DNA of 64,000 bases. Origin: Hymenobacter translucens (GTDB taxonomy: Bacteria; Bacteroidota; Bacteroidia; Cytophagales; Hymenobacteraceae). The notes beneath the pieces were generated by a model. The model saw only the letters and a program-made list of their open reading frames with translations, did no database searches and had not been told where the DNA came from. The stretch is taken from the NCBI RefSeq assembly GCF_020685205.1, contig NZ_JAJERB010000001.1:62001-126000 (forward strand), given 5' to 3'. The translations under genes and the position numbers were made by a program. Positions 7,360-16,818 of the stretch are shown piece after piece. The stretch's first letter is position 1. The number at the start of each line of letters is the position of its first letter.

Positions 7360-9072
7360 CTAAATCTTCTCAAAACGCACCGTACGCTGGATTTTTCCGT
7401 TGCTGATCAGGCACGTGTACTGCCCCTTCGCCAGGTGGCCGGTGCGCACCTGCACCTGGGTTGCATTCGGAGCCTCCAGCTGCTGCTCGCTCACCAGACT
7501 GCCCCGCCCGTCGTAAAGCCGGATGCGCAGGGAGGCTCCCCGAAATTCGGGCGTAAGCAGCAGATTCATTTCCCCGTCCCGGGTCGGATTGGGGTACACC
7601 GCCAAGCCATCCGGCGTTTTGGCGCCCGTGCTTACTGCCAGCGGCGTACTCGGATTAGCCAGGTTGTAGGCCCGCACAAAGTGGGGAATGCCGTAGCCGA
7701 CTTCATTGTTAGGCGAGGTAAACCGGGTGCCGGAGCGCTGCATAAAGCTGATAACCTGCTGGGCGGTGAGGTTCCGGTTGGCCTGCCAGAACCCGGCAAT
7801 CATGCCGGCCAGCACGGGACAGGAAAACGAGGTACCATTTCCCCGCACCGCTACGCCGGCCGAGTTCAAAAACGTGGTGGCCTGGCCCTGGGCGGCCAGA
7901 TTAGGCTTAATGCGGCCATCGGCCGTGGGGCCGTAGGAGCTGAAGCCCGCGCGGTTCCCCAGGGAGTCCACGGCGCCAACCGTCATGATGGAGTCGGCAT
8001 CGGCAGGCGCGGAGATGTAGCGCCAGGGGCCGCCGCCTTCGTTACCGGCGCTGTTGACCACCAGAATGCCCACCCGGGCCGCCATGGTGGCCGCCCGCGA
8101 CGAAATGGCCGTGCGGCCGTTCAGGTCGTTGTAGGTGTAGTCGATGGACGGGAAATCGAATGTGGTGTAGCCCAGCGAAGAGCTGATGATGTCGACGCCC
8201 ACCGAATCGGCGTATTCGGCGGCTACAAGCCAGTTGGCTTCCTCCACCGGGTGCTCGGAGTTGATGTCCTCGGTGATGAGCAGGTGGTAGGTGGCTTTGG
8301 GCGCCGTGCCGATAAAGTAGCCAGGCTGGTTGCCCGCCATGGTCGACAGCGTGGCCGTGCCGTGGTTGTTACGCAGAAATACGGCCTGGGTCTTATCTAC
8401 AAAATTGAACGTGCTGGCCAGGCGCCGCTCCTGCAGCATCGACGTAAACCCCGGAATCACGTCCACGGCCGGAAAGCCGGCGTCAAACACGGCAATCTGC
8501 ATTCCCTCGCCCCGGAAGTTCGCGTTGTGCATCGCTACGGCCCCGATCATATCGGCCTGCCGGAACGCCCGCCCGTAGTCGGCCCGGGACAGGAGCTGTT
8601 CCGCCTGAGCGCCCCGCTGGGATTCTACCTCGGCGTCGCGCTTGCGGGAGCGGGTGGCCTGGTTGCGGCTGAGCGTGGTGGCCGAGCGCACACTCGGCAG
8701 GGCCTGCAGCTGGGCCAGGGTAACTGAGTCGCAGGAGACCATGGCGGCGTTAAACCAGCGGGAGGTATACAGCAGCTGGGCGCCGGGCACGGCCTTCACC
8801 TGGCTGACGTAGCTCGGATTCACGGGCAGGTCGCGCGGCAGCACCGGAATGTTCTGACGGGTGCGCCGCTGCAGCGACCGGGCCGACAGAAACGCCTGGG
8901 GCTGGGTGACGCTATAAGGCGAGTTAGCCTTGTCACGGAAATAAATCAGGTGCTTACGAACGGCGGGCGGGCCGGCAGCGGGTTCGGGCGCACCGGGGGC
9001 CGCCGTGGCAAAGCCGGCGCCAAGCCAGCTGCTGGCCAGCAGCACAAAGGCGGAGAGTTGCTTTCTAGTCAA
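7360..9072 (-). CDS. Secreted subtilisin-like serine peptidase with T9SS sorting domain
   Basis: S8-family protease exported through the Sec system and then the type IX system. A signal peptide (about 1-25) is followed by a propeptide-like region and the catalytic domain with Asp197 (AVFDAGF), His237 (NNHGTA), oxyanion-hole Asn344 (SAGNEGG) and Ser415 (GTSFSCP). The C-terminal 75 or so residues (VYPNPTRDGEMN to VRFEKI) form a type A T9SS sorting domain. The start is TTG at 9072: an in-frame stop lies 13-15 bases upstream, no ATG/GTG intervenes, and the signal peptide begins there. It is monocistronic. Confidence 0.93.
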   Translation of the reverse strand: MTRKQLSAFVLLASSWLGAGFATAAPGAPEPAAGPPAVRKHLIYFRDKANSPYSVTQPQAFLSARSLQRRTRQNIPVLPRDLPVNPSYVSQVKAVPGAQLLYTSRWFNAAMVSCDSVTLAQLQALPSVRSATTLSRNQATRSRKRDAEVESQRGAQAEQLLSRADYGRAFRQADMIGAVAMHNANFRGEGMQIAVFDAGFPAVDVIPGFTSMLQERRLASTFNFVDKTQAVFLRNNHGTATLSTMAGNQPGYFIGTAPKATYHLLITEDINSEHPVEEANWLVAAEYADSVGVDIISSSLGYTTFDFPSIDYTYNDLNGRTAISSRAATMAARVGILVVNSAGNEGGGPWRYISAPADADSIMTVGAVDSLGNRAGFSSYGPTADGRIKPNLAAQGQATTFLNSAGVAVRGNGTSFSCPVLAGMIAGFWQANRNLTAQQVISFMQRSGTRFTSPNNEVGYGIPHFVRAYNLANPSTPLAVSTGAKTPDGLAVYPNPTRDGEMNLLLTPEFRGASLRIRLYDGRGSLVSEQQLEAPNATQVQVRTGHLAKGQYTCLISNGKIQRTVRFEKI

Positions 9073-9212
9073 GGGGAGCAGGATTTAGCTGGTCTCAAGA
9101 TACGAAAAGAGCAGGGCTTTTGGCAGCTGCCCGTCAGGAATGTGACTGATTTCCCGTCGAATGGTTGTCTGGCCCCGGGATAAAATTTCGTTTCGAGCGG
9201 GTTAAAACCAGA

Positions 9213-9248
9213 CAACAACGCCCGGCATTGGGTTGCCGGGCGTTGTCC
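9213..9248 (-). terminator. Terminator of the mnmA-lipoprotein operon
   Basis: A 13-bp perfect stem (9215-9227 with 9234-9246, core CGCCCGGCA/TGCCGGGCG) with a 6-base loop. It lies 19 bp past the lipoprotein stop codon. The following T-run is weak. Confidence 0.75.
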
Positions 9249-9266
9249 ATAGTCAAATCAAAAAAG

Positions 9267-10001
9267 CTAGCCGCCGTACTCCACCAGCACCTCGGTACGG
9301 GAGTGCCCGGTTTTGATATAGCCGGGCACAAACGCGCAGCCGGAATCAGAGCGAGGGGGGCAGCCGTAGTTGTAGCGCCGCACTACGCGGTATACCGGCC
9401 CCACACCCTTGGCATATACCTGCTGCCACACCGTCGGGTAAATCAGGTTGATGTCGTCGGCCACGGTCGTCACGGTCGCGTCGTAGCGGTAGGTGCCGCC
9501 GCCGCTGCTCACCTCGAACGGCTCCCCCAGCCGGGCGTAGCTGCGGTTTTTGGCTACAATAGTGTCGATCGGGTTGTAGGCGTTCAGGTTCCAGGTTCCG
9601 CCTTCGCGGATCGGAAATACCAGGTCCACGGTGCGGCGGTTGTTTTTGGTGACCAGCACCGTCTGGTCGGTTTTGTTGACCAGCATCACGCTGTCGTCGC
9701 GCCAGTTGTCGGTGGCGGTGGCACGGCGGGAGCGCACGACCCGGAACACCGGCTTGCCCATGGCATCCAGGAACGTCTCGGTGACCCGCTCCCGAAACTG
9801 AAACCGCGTGGCCGTGGGCACGTCCTCGTTCCAGATGGAATCAACCACGTTATAGATGCGGAAGTCGCCGACCTCGACGGGGTAGTACTCCGTGCCCCGC
9901 TCGGGGCCGGGTACGGTTTCGGTGGTGCAGGCCACGGCTACCAGGGCCAGCAGCCCCGCTCCTAATGCCTTGCTTAGCCAGGACTTCCGTTGTTGCTTCA
10001 T
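9267..10001 (-). CDS. Putative lipoprotein of unknown function
   Basis: 244 residues with a lipoprotein signal: a hydrophobic stretch ends in a lipobox (LVAVAC), with Cys25 the likely lipidated residue. The rest is predicted beta-rich and soluble (YYPVEVGDFRIYNVVDS near the start), with no domain I recognise. Two cysteines near the C-terminus (CPPRSDSGC) could form a disulfide. The ATG overlaps the mnmA stop by four bases (ATGA), so translation is probably coupled to mnmA although no functional link is obvious. The likely location is the inner face of the outer membrane or the cell surface. Confidence 0.85.
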   Translation of the reverse strand: MKQQRKSWLSKALGAGLLALVAVACTTETVPGPERGTEYYPVEVGDFRIYNVVDSIWNEDVPTATRFQFRERVTETFLDAMGKPVFRVVRSRRATATDNWRDDSVMLVNKTDQTVLVTKNNRRTVDLVFPIREGGTWNLNAYNPIDTIVAKNRSYARLGEPFEVSSGGGTYRYDATVTTVADDINLIYPTVWQQVYAKGVGPVYRVVRRYNYGCPPRSDSGCAFVPGYIKTGHSRTEVLVEYGG

Positions 10002-11146
10002 AGGTTGGCAGCCGTTACAGCCGAACTTACGGGTACTTCGTAGGTGACGTTGCGCTCAATCCAGCCGCCCCCGAGCACGTCGTTGCCCTCGTAGAACACG
10101 GCGGCCTGACCGGGTGTAATGGCGTGAACCGGCTCCTCGAAATATACGTGGATCTTTTCCCCGATCTGCTCTAAAAAGGCCGGGGAGCCGTGGTGGCTGT
10201 AGCGCACTTTGGTTACCGCCGGCACGAGGCCCCGCCCTTCCAGGGAGGCGTACTTGCCGGGGTTCAGCTTGCCGACTACCGTCACGGTGCTGGCCAGGTC
10301 ATCGTAGTTGCCGAGCACGACCTGGTTGGTTTCGGGGCGGATTTCGGTTACGTACGCCGGGAAGCCCAGGGCCAAACCCAGGCCCTTGCGCTGCCCGATC
10401 GTGTAGAACGGGAAGCCTTCGTGCTTGCCCAGCACGGTGCCGTCGCGCAGCACGAAGTCGCCGCCGGCTACGCGCTCCTCCAGCCCTTCGACGCGCCGCT
10501 TCAGAAAGCCGCGGTAGTCGTTGTCCGGGATAAAGCAGATTTCATAGCTCTCGGGCTTGTTTACCAGCTCGGTAAAGCCCCGGCGCCGGGCCTCGTCGTA
10601 GATTTCGGTTTTGCGCATCCCGCCCAGCGGAAACAGCGTCCGGGCCAGGCTTTCCTGGGAGATGCCCCACAGCGCATAGCTCTGGTCCTTGTTTTCGTCG
10701 AGGCCCTTGCTGACGATAAAGCGGCCGTTCTCTTCGCGCACGTTGGCGTAGTGGCCGGTGGCAATGAACTCGCAGCCGAGTTGGTCGGCCCGGCGCAGCA
10801 GCGCGTCCCACTTGATGTGGGTGTTGCAGAGCACGCAGGGGTTGGGCGTGCGCCCGGCCAGGTATTCGTCGGTAAAGTTGTTGATAACGAAGTCGCCGAA
10901 CTCTTCGCGGATGTCGATAATGAAGTGGGGAAAGCCCAGCTCCACGGCAATCTGCCGGGCATCGTTAATGGAGTCGAGCGAGCAGCAGCCGGTTTCCTTT
11001 TTGGAGCCGCCCGCCGAGGCGTAGTCCCAGGTTTTCATGGTCATGCCCACCACTTCGTAGCCCTGCTCGTGCAGCAGCACCGCGGCTACCGAGCTGTCAA
11101 TGCCGCCGCTCATGGCGACGAGTACGCGTCCTTTGGTCGTATTCAT
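9998..11146 (-). CDS. mnmA: tRNA-specific 2-thiouridylase MnmA
   Basis: Installs sulfur at C2 of the wobble uridine in tRNA Lys/Glu/Gln, using ATP activation and a persulfide relay. Visible signatures are the PP-loop SGGIDSS (residues 13-19), catalytic Cys104 in TPNPCVLCN, GHYAN (131-135) and the second cysteine, Cys204, in YEICFIPD. The 382-residue length is typical. ATG 11146 is chosen because the family starts with a short lead before the PP-loop; the frame continues open to 11386 without family-like sequence. It is followed by a lipoprotein gene with a 4-bp overlap. Confidence 0.97.
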   Translation of the reverse strand: MNTTKGRVLVAMSGGIDSSVAAVLLHEQGYEVVGMTMKTWDYASAGGSKKETGCCSLDSINDARQIAVELGFPHFIIDIREEFGDFVINNFTDEYLAGRTPNPCVLCNTHIKWDALLRRADQLGCEFIATGHYANVREENGRFIVSKGLDENKDQSYALWGISQESLARTLFPLGGMRKTEIYDEARRRGFTELVNKPESYEICFIPDNDYRGFLKRRVEGLEERVAGGDFVLRDGTVLGKHEGFPFYTIGQRKGLGLALGFPAYVTEIRPETNQVVLGNYDDLASTVTVVGKLNPGKYASLEGRGLVPAVTKVRYSHHGSPAFLEQIGEKIHVYFEEPVHAITPGQAAVFYEGNDVLGGGWIERNVTYEVPVSSAVTAANL

Positions 11147-11345
11147 ATAAGTTGAGAAAAACGCCCGGGAGTCCAAAGTTCCCGGCCGCCGCCGCAAAGA
11201 TACGGATTCGGCCCCGGCCGGTCCGGCAAACGAACTTTCCGGGCCCATATCACGCCCCGGAATTTCTTCCGAAGTTTGCGCCCCGAACAACCCCGGCTGC
11301 CGAAAGCCGGTTCGGCTTTTCCGCCTTATTCTCTGCTTGCTTCTT

Positions 11346-11963
11346 ATGGCCTTGATTACCTCCGTCCTCGTCCGTGGCATCAACAACCTCTCCGATGCCC
11401 GCTACTGCGCTGGTATGGGGGCCGACGGCCTCATCTTCACCCTCGACCCGAACCTGCCCGGAGCCGTGACGCCCGCCACGGTAAAGGAGCTGGCCGGCTG
11501 GGTGGCGGGCGTGCGCCTGCTGGGCGAGTTCGACGCCCTGCCGCTGGCTGAGGTTGAGGCGCTGGCGGCGGAGTGTGGCGTGCAGGAGCTGCTGCTGCGC
11601 CGGGCGCCGACCCGGCCCGTGCCCGGCCCGGTCCTGCTGGGCCTGCCGCTGGTACCCCTGCTCACCGGCCAGCTCCCCGATTCCCTGGCCGCGCAGTTTG
11701 CCCCGCTCCTGCCCGAGGGGCTGGCGGCCGTGGTAGAGGTGCCCGCCCGGGAACTGACAACTGCCGAGCAGGCCCGGCTCAAAGCTGTGGGCACCCATCT
11801 GCCGCTGTGGCTCAGCGGCATTACGCCCGACAATGTGCGGCCCCTGCTTGAAGCAGTCTGCCCGGCCGGCATCATCCTCGACGGCGGCTACGAAATCAAG
11901 CCCGGCCTGCGCGACTTCGACACCATGGAAGCCATTTTCGAACAGCTCGAGGAAGAGTACTAG
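11346..11963 (+). CDS. TrpF-like (phosphoribosylanthranilate isomerase-like) protein lacking the catalytic cysteine
   Basis: A 205-residue barrel-type protein with the layout of PRA isomerase: an N-terminal strand followed by NNLSDARYCAGMGADGLIF, later LSGITPDNV, and a C-terminal IILDGGYEIKPGLRDFD resembling the phosphate-binding end of TrpF. In true TrpF the first strand carries KxCGxT, whose Cys is the general base; here the same place reads VLVRGINN, so Cys appears replaced by Arg. No trp genes are nearby. It is likely a diverged paralog with another or non-catalytic role. The start could also be ATG 11337. Confidence 0.75.
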   Translation: MALITSVLVRGINNLSDARYCAGMGADGLIFTLDPNLPGAVTPATVKELAGWVAGVRLLGEFDALPLAEVEALAAECGVQELLLRRAPTRPVPGPVLLGLPLVPLLTGQLPDSLAAQFAPLLPEGLAAVVEVPARELTTAEQARLKAVGTHLPLWLSGITPDNVRPLLEAVCPAGIILDGGYEIKPGLRDFDTMEAIFEQLEEEY

Positions 11964-12051
11964 TAGGAGCGAGTGATTGTGCGGGGGTCCCGGTTCCGCG
12001 CAGGCTGATCGATTTCCTTTCGCACTGAACCCAGCTTCGCTGCCAGCAAAG

Positions 12052-12080
12052 AAAGCCGCCCCAACCAGGGCGGCTTTTTT
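12052..12080 (+). terminator. Terminator after the TrpF-like gene
   Basis: Stem AAGCCGCCC/GGGCGGCTT (12053-12061 with 12068-12076), 6-base loop, followed by a T-run on the plus strand. Confidence 0.9.
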
Positions 12081-12424
12081 ATTTAGCCGGAATCCATGGT
12101 TCACGTGGAGCTCAGCGGGCCGTTACGCGTAGTAACTGACCTTATTCCCTGCCGGGCCTAAACTATACTGACTATGACAGATAAAATCCTTTAAAATCTA
12201 TACAATACCCTTATCATCAGTTATATATAACCCAATCTCGTCGTTACCAAAGTCTAAACGCAGCGTGATTAGGCTTTCGTACCGTAACCACCGGCCGTAG
12301 CTTCACTCCCCGATCTTCTCTCCTATTCCTAACCTGACTACGACGCCGGTCCCGGCTCCTTCTGGCTGAGTAGCGCTTTCGCCCTCATCCAGACCTTTCC
12401 CGGTCGTGTCACAGCTGCCAGTGT
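12081..12424. other. Non-coding upstream region of the first propeller-repeat gene
   Basis: About 340 bp with no credible ORF. An AT-rich patch (about 12175-12235) could hold a promoter, but no TAnnTTTG box with a spaced TTG was found. Confidence 0.5.
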
Positions 12425-14359
12425 ATGCTATACCTCTACCCTTTTACCCACTTTACCCGCCTTCTGAGCCTGACCGGCTGTTTCCTGCTACTGGCCCTGC
12501 TGCTACCGGGCGTATCATGGGCGCAGGCCCCCGCCTGGGCTCACGCGGCCAGCAGCACCCAGGGTACTGGCAGTGGCACCAGCATCTCATTAGCCACGGC
12601 AGTGGATGGCAGCGGCAACGTGTTCGTGACAGGCTACTTCAGCGGGCAGGTTTCCTTTGGCAACACCCTGCTCACCAGCGCGGGCAACCATGATCTGTTT
12701 GTGGCCAAGTACGTGCCGGGTACCAACACCTGGGTCTGGGCCCAAAGCGGCGGCGGAACCGTCAACGATGAGGGCTGGGGTGTTGCCGTAAGCGGGAACA
12801 GCGTGTACGTAACGGGCTCCATCCAGAACAACACCAACGACATTGCCAGGGTGCGCTTTGGCGGCACCGGCCCCGCCACGAGCAGTGTGCAAGTGAATGG
12901 GGCCAGAACTGATGGTGCCGTCAGCGAGGATCTAGTGCTGCTCAAGTACACCGATAACGGTAGCTCGGCCCTGCTGGGCTGGACTCAGGTGGGCGGCGGC
13001 TCCGAAACCGACATGGGCTATAGTGTTGCCGCAAGCGGCTCGAGCGTGTACGTGACCGGCTATTATCAGAATAATCTGGCTGACAGCAAGGCCGTGCGCT
13101 TCGGCGGCTCGGGCACTACGCCCGGTACCGTGCAGGTAAACGGAGCCAGCACAGCGGCCGGCTACGACCTGCTAGTAGCCAAGTACACCGACAACGGCAG
13201 CTCGGCTACAGTGGTCTGGACCCAGGTCGGTGGCGGCACCCACAGCGACCGGGGCACGGACATCACCGTGAGCGGCACAAGCGTGTACGTGACCGGCACC
13301 ATCGTCAACAATACTACCGACGCAGAAACCGTGCGCTTCGGCGGCTCGGGCACCACGCCCGGCACCGTGCAGCTAAATGGAGTCAGCACCGTGCGGACTA
13401 TCCTGGAGGATATCGTGGTGCTCAAGTACACCGATAGCGGCAATTCGGCCACGCTGGCCTGGACGCAGGTAGGCGGCGGCACCGGTAATGATTTCAGCAC
13501 CGACATTGCCGTGAGCGGCAGCAGCCTGTACGTGACTGGTACCATCGCCAATACGTCTGCTGATGCCAAGGCCGTCCGCTTTGGCGCCTCGGGCACTACG
13601 CCCGGCACCGTGCAGCAGAACGGGACCAGCACGACCAACAGCTTCGACCTGCTAGTAGCCAAGTACACCGACAACGGCAGCTCGGCTACAGTGGTCTGGA
13701 CCCAGGTAGGAGGCGGCTCGGGCGACGATATTGGCCAAGGCATTGTGGTGAATGGCACGAGTGTGTACGTAACCGGCAGCATCACCAACACGACGGCCGA
13801 TGTAAAGGCGGTCCGTTTCGGGGGCTCGGGCACTACTCCCGGCACCGTGCAGCAGAATGGAGCAAGCGCTACGATAAGCTCCGACCTGGTCGTTGTCAAG
13901 TACACGGATAATGGCGGCAGTGCTACCCTGGGCTGGACGCAGGTAGGCGGCGGAACCGGTCAAGACTTGGGTTCGGGCATTGCCGTGAGTGGGCAAAGCG
14001 TGCTGATAGGCGGCTTCGTGGTGCCGAGCGCCAGCTTCGGCAGCTTCACCATCCCCAGCCCTATCGGCGCTAACACTACCGTGCTGGTCCGCCTGCTCGA
14101 CACCAGCCTGCCTCTGGCAGTAAGCGGCAAAGGCAACCGGGCGCTGACGCTGTTTCCGAACCCGGCCTATAACAAAACGACCCTTACCGGCGCCGTGCCT
14201 GGTGCCGAGGTGTGCGTGCTCGATGCCCTGGGCCGCACCGTAGCCCGTACCACTGCCGACGCGCGGGGCACTGCCATGCTGGTGCTGCGGCCCGGACTTA
14301 CCGGCGGGGTGTACGTGGTGCGCGCCGGCACCCGGGTCTTGCGGCTGGCAGTAGAATAA
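12425..14359 (+). CDS. T9SS-exported beta-propeller (SBBP-repeat) protein 1
   Basis: A 644-residue extracellular protein. A signal peptide (LLALLLPGVSWA, cleavage after about residue 33) is followed by at least seven SBBP-like repeats of about 70 residues, each with variants of AVSGSSVYVTGxIxNTTxDAKAVRFGGSGTT and LLVAKYTDNGSSATVVWTQVGGG. These fit a beta-propeller or a beta-rich rod. The C-terminus (LTLFPNPAYNKTTLTG to RVLRLAVE) is a type A T9SS sorting domain. The next gene is a paralog in the same direction, 280 bp downstream. Substrate or adhesion partner is unknown. Confidence 0.9.
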   Translation: MLYLYPFTHFTRLLSLTGCFLLLALLLPGVSWAQAPAWAHAASSTQGTGSGTSISLATAVDGSGNVFVTGYFSGQVSFGNTLLTSAGNHDLFVAKYVPGTNTWVWAQSGGGTVNDEGWGVAVSGNSVYVTGSIQNNTNDIARVRFGGTGPATSSVQVNGARTDGAVSEDLVLLKYTDNGSSALLGWTQVGGGSETDMGYSVAASGSSVYVTGYYQNNLADSKAVRFGGSGTTPGTVQVNGASTAAGYDLLVAKYTDNGSSATVVWTQVGGGTHSDRGTDITVSGTSVYVTGTIVNNTTDAETVRFGGSGTTPGTVQLNGVSTVRTILEDIVVLKYTDSGNSATLAWTQVGGGTGNDFSTDIAVSGSSLYVTGTIANTSADAKAVRFGASGTTPGTVQQNGTSTTNSFDLLVAKYTDNGSSATVVWTQVGGGSGDDIGQGIVVNGTSVYVTGSITNTTADVKAVRFGGSGTTPGTVQQNGASATISSDLVVVKYTDNGGSATLGWTQVGGGTGQDLGSGIAVSGQSVLIGGFVVPSASFGSFTIPSPIGANTTVLVRLLDTSLPLAVSGKGNRALTLFPNPAYNKTTLTGAVPGAEVCVLDALGRTVARTTADARGTAMLVLRPGLTGGVYVVRAGTRVLRLAVE

Positions 14360-14639
14360 CAGCCCCACGAGCGAAAAGCGCCAGGCAGTTCCAGCAAGAG
14401 CAGCCGGGCCTGTTTGTTACCGGTAACTGCGGGCAGGACGAGGCTAATGGCAAGGCGGGCTACCCTTCGGGGAATCAGCGAAGTAGATACCAAACTTTAG
14501 TTCTATCCCGGTGCTGCTCGCATGCTCATCTCTACTACCTTTAGCAAACTACAACATTGCTATTTTTCACTACTCTGGATGAAGGACGGCCTCGCCCCCC
14601 TCCTGGCCTTTTCCCGGAGGTAGCACTCCCGCAAGATTT

Positions 14640-16541
14640 ATGCAAAACCTCGACCCTTCGGCCCCGCGTCAGGCCCATTCCACCCGTCCGATTCTGATGG
14701 GCTGTTTGCTGTTGGTTCTGACCTTGCTGCTACCGGGGACGGGCCGGGCCCAGGCCCCGGGATGGGTTAGCGGCATCAGCATTCCAACCGCTTACAAGAC
14801 GCTGGCCACGGCAGTAGATTCCAGGGGCAATGTGTTGATGACCGGCACATTTTTCGGTACCCTGGCTTTTGGCAGCACCATGCTCACCAGCGCCGGCGGC
14901 ACGGACATTTTCGTGGCGAAATACGTGCCCTCCACCAATACCTGGGCCTGGGCCCAACGTGGGGGGGGTACCGGCCATGACTACGGCCTGGGTGTTGCCG
15001 TGAGTGGTTCGAGCGTGTACGTGACCGGGTACATCGTCAATAATACAAGCGACATCAACCAGGTGCGCTTTGGCGGCACTGCCCAAAACGGAGCCAGTGT
15101 CCTGTCCAGTGAGGATCTAGTGGTAGCCAAGTACACCGATAACGGTAACTCGGCTACGCTGGGCTGGACGCAGGTCGGCGGAGGCACAGGCGAAGATCGG
15201 GGCTATGGCATTGCCGCGAATGGATCAAGCGTGTATGTGACCGGCCAAATTGCGAATACCACCAATGGCGATGTTAGGTCCGTACGGTTTGGCGGCTCAG
15301 GTACAGTTCCGGGTACTGTGCAGCAAAATGGGGCCGGTGGAAAGTTCGACTTGCTGGTGGCTAAATACACCGATAACGGTAGCTCGGCTACGCTGGGTTG
15401 GACCCAGGTTGGCGGCGGAATTGAAGGCGAACGGGGCCATAGCATCGCCGTGAGCGGAACCAGCGTGTACGTAACCGGGCACATCCTAAATACCCCATCC
15501 GACTTCTACAGTGTACGCTTCGGCGGCTCGGGCACCACGCCCAGCACCGTACAGGTGAACGGGGCCGGTGGAGGGCTCGACTTGCTGGTAGCCAAGTACA
15601 CCGACTACGGCACAAGTGCTACGCTGGGTTGGACCCAGGTGGGCGGGGGCACGGAGGACGACATCGGCTACGGTATTGCCGTGAATGGATCAAGCGTGTA
15701 CGTCACAGGATATATCAGCAATACCCGCGACGACGTCGCCAGGGTACGCTTCGGCGGCTCGGGCACTACGCCCGGCACGGCGCTACAAACCGGGGCCAGT
15801 GCCTTCACCTTCCTGGCCCCCGACCTGGTGGTGGCCAAATACACGGACAACGGCAGTTCGGCCACGCTGGGCTGGACGCAGGTGGGCGGGGGCGGTCATT
15901 TCGACGTCGGCTACGGTATTGCCGTGAGTGGCAGCAGTGTGTACGTGACCGGGCGTATTTCCAACACCACCACTGACGTCAACACTGTACGCTTCGGCGG
16001 TTCGGGTATCACGCCCGGCACCGTGCAAGTCCTTGGGGTCGGTACCGATACGTTCAATCAGGACCTGGTGCTAGCCAAATACACGGACAACGGCAGCAGT
16101 GCAACGCTGGGCTGGGCCCAGGTGGGCGGGGGCGAGAGCGATGACCGGGGCCGAAGTATTGTGATAAGCGGGCAGAAATTACTGGTGGGTGGCTTTGTGA
16201 CGTTCGACGCCAGCTTTGGCACCTTTACGGTTCCTTCAAGGGGGCCGGACGTCAATCAGTCGACGGAGGTGTTGCTTACTGTGCTCGACCCCACCCTGGT
16301 ACCCGAAACACCAGCCGGGCCGCTGGTCCTCTTCCCGAATCCCACCCGCGAGGGAGCGGCTACCCTCACCGGAGCCGAGCCCGGCACGGAAGTACGCGTT
16401 ATCGATGTTCTGGGCCGCTCCGTAGCTACGGCAACGACTGATAGCACCGGCACCGCCGAACTGATTCTACCCCCTGGGCTGCCCAGTGGCATGTATATCG
16501 TGCTTAGTGGGACTCGGGCCCTGCGCCTGCAAGTCGAGTAA
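14640..16541 (+). CDS. T9SS-exported beta-propeller (SBBP-repeat) protein 2
   Basis: A 633-residue tandem paralog of the preceding gene with the same plan: signal peptide (LLVLTLLLPGTGRA), about seven repeats carrying YVTG and RFGGSG and TLGWTQVGGG, and a type A T9SS domain (LVLFPNPTREGAATLTG to ALRLQVE). The sorting domain is also very close to that of the giant protein at 35548-44367. Repeat-to-repeat DNA similarity would favour recombination within and between the pair. The start at 14640 gives an N-terminal extension of about 20 residues before the hydrophobic core; ATG 14697 (MGCLLLVL) is an alternative. Confidence 0.9.
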   Translation: MQNLDPSAPRQAHSTRPILMGCLLLVLTLLLPGTGRAQAPGWVSGISIPTAYKTLATAVDSRGNVLMTGTFFGTLAFGSTMLTSAGGTDIFVAKYVPSTNTWAWAQRGGGTGHDYGLGVAVSGSSVYVTGYIVNNTSDINQVRFGGTAQNGASVLSSEDLVVAKYTDNGNSATLGWTQVGGGTGEDRGYGIAANGSSVYVTGQIANTTNGDVRSVRFGGSGTVPGTVQQNGAGGKFDLLVAKYTDNGSSATLGWTQVGGGIEGERGHSIAVSGTSVYVTGHILNTPSDFYSVRFGGSGTTPSTVQVNGAGGGLDLLVAKYTDYGTSATLGWTQVGGGTEDDIGYGIAVNGSSVYVTGYISNTRDDVARVRFGGSGTTPGTALQTGASAFTFLAPDLVVAKYTDNGSSATLGWTQVGGGGHFDVGYGIAVSGSSVYVTGRISNTTTDVNTVRFGGSGITPGTVQVLGVGTDTFNQDLVLAKYTDNGSSATLGWAQVGGGESDDRGRSIVISGQKLLVGGFVTFDASFGTFTVPSRGPDVNQSTEVLLTVLDPTLVPETPAGPLVLFPNPTREGAATLTGAEPGTEVRVIDVLGRSVATATTDSTGTAELILPPGLPSGMYIVLSGTRALRLQVE

Positions 16542-16557
16542 GCCTTCCTGATTTGAT

Positions 16558-16598
16558 AAGCGCCCGGCTGATTCTTTATGGAGCGGCCGGGCGCGCTT
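16558..16598 (+). terminator. Possible terminator after the second propeller gene
   Basis: The inverted repeat GCGCCCGGC ... GCCGGGCGCGC lies just after the stop codon, with a loop of about 17 bases. No T-run follows, so it may be an mRNA-stabilising hairpin. Confidence 0.45.
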
Positions 16599-16818
16599 GT
16601 GTCCGGCCGGTACTCGCCGGGAGCAGTGTGCTAACGCCGAGGCGGGAAGCGGACGGCCCCGCGGCGAGGGGTCGCATTGGGGTATATAAAAATTACGCTA
16701 AACGTATCTTTCTAACCCTCAGCCATCGTAGAGGAAGCTAAGCAGCGGATTAAGCGGGGAAGCAACATTATGCCAATGATCATTCAGCACGGTACGCTAA
16801 CATCGTAAAGCCCCCACC

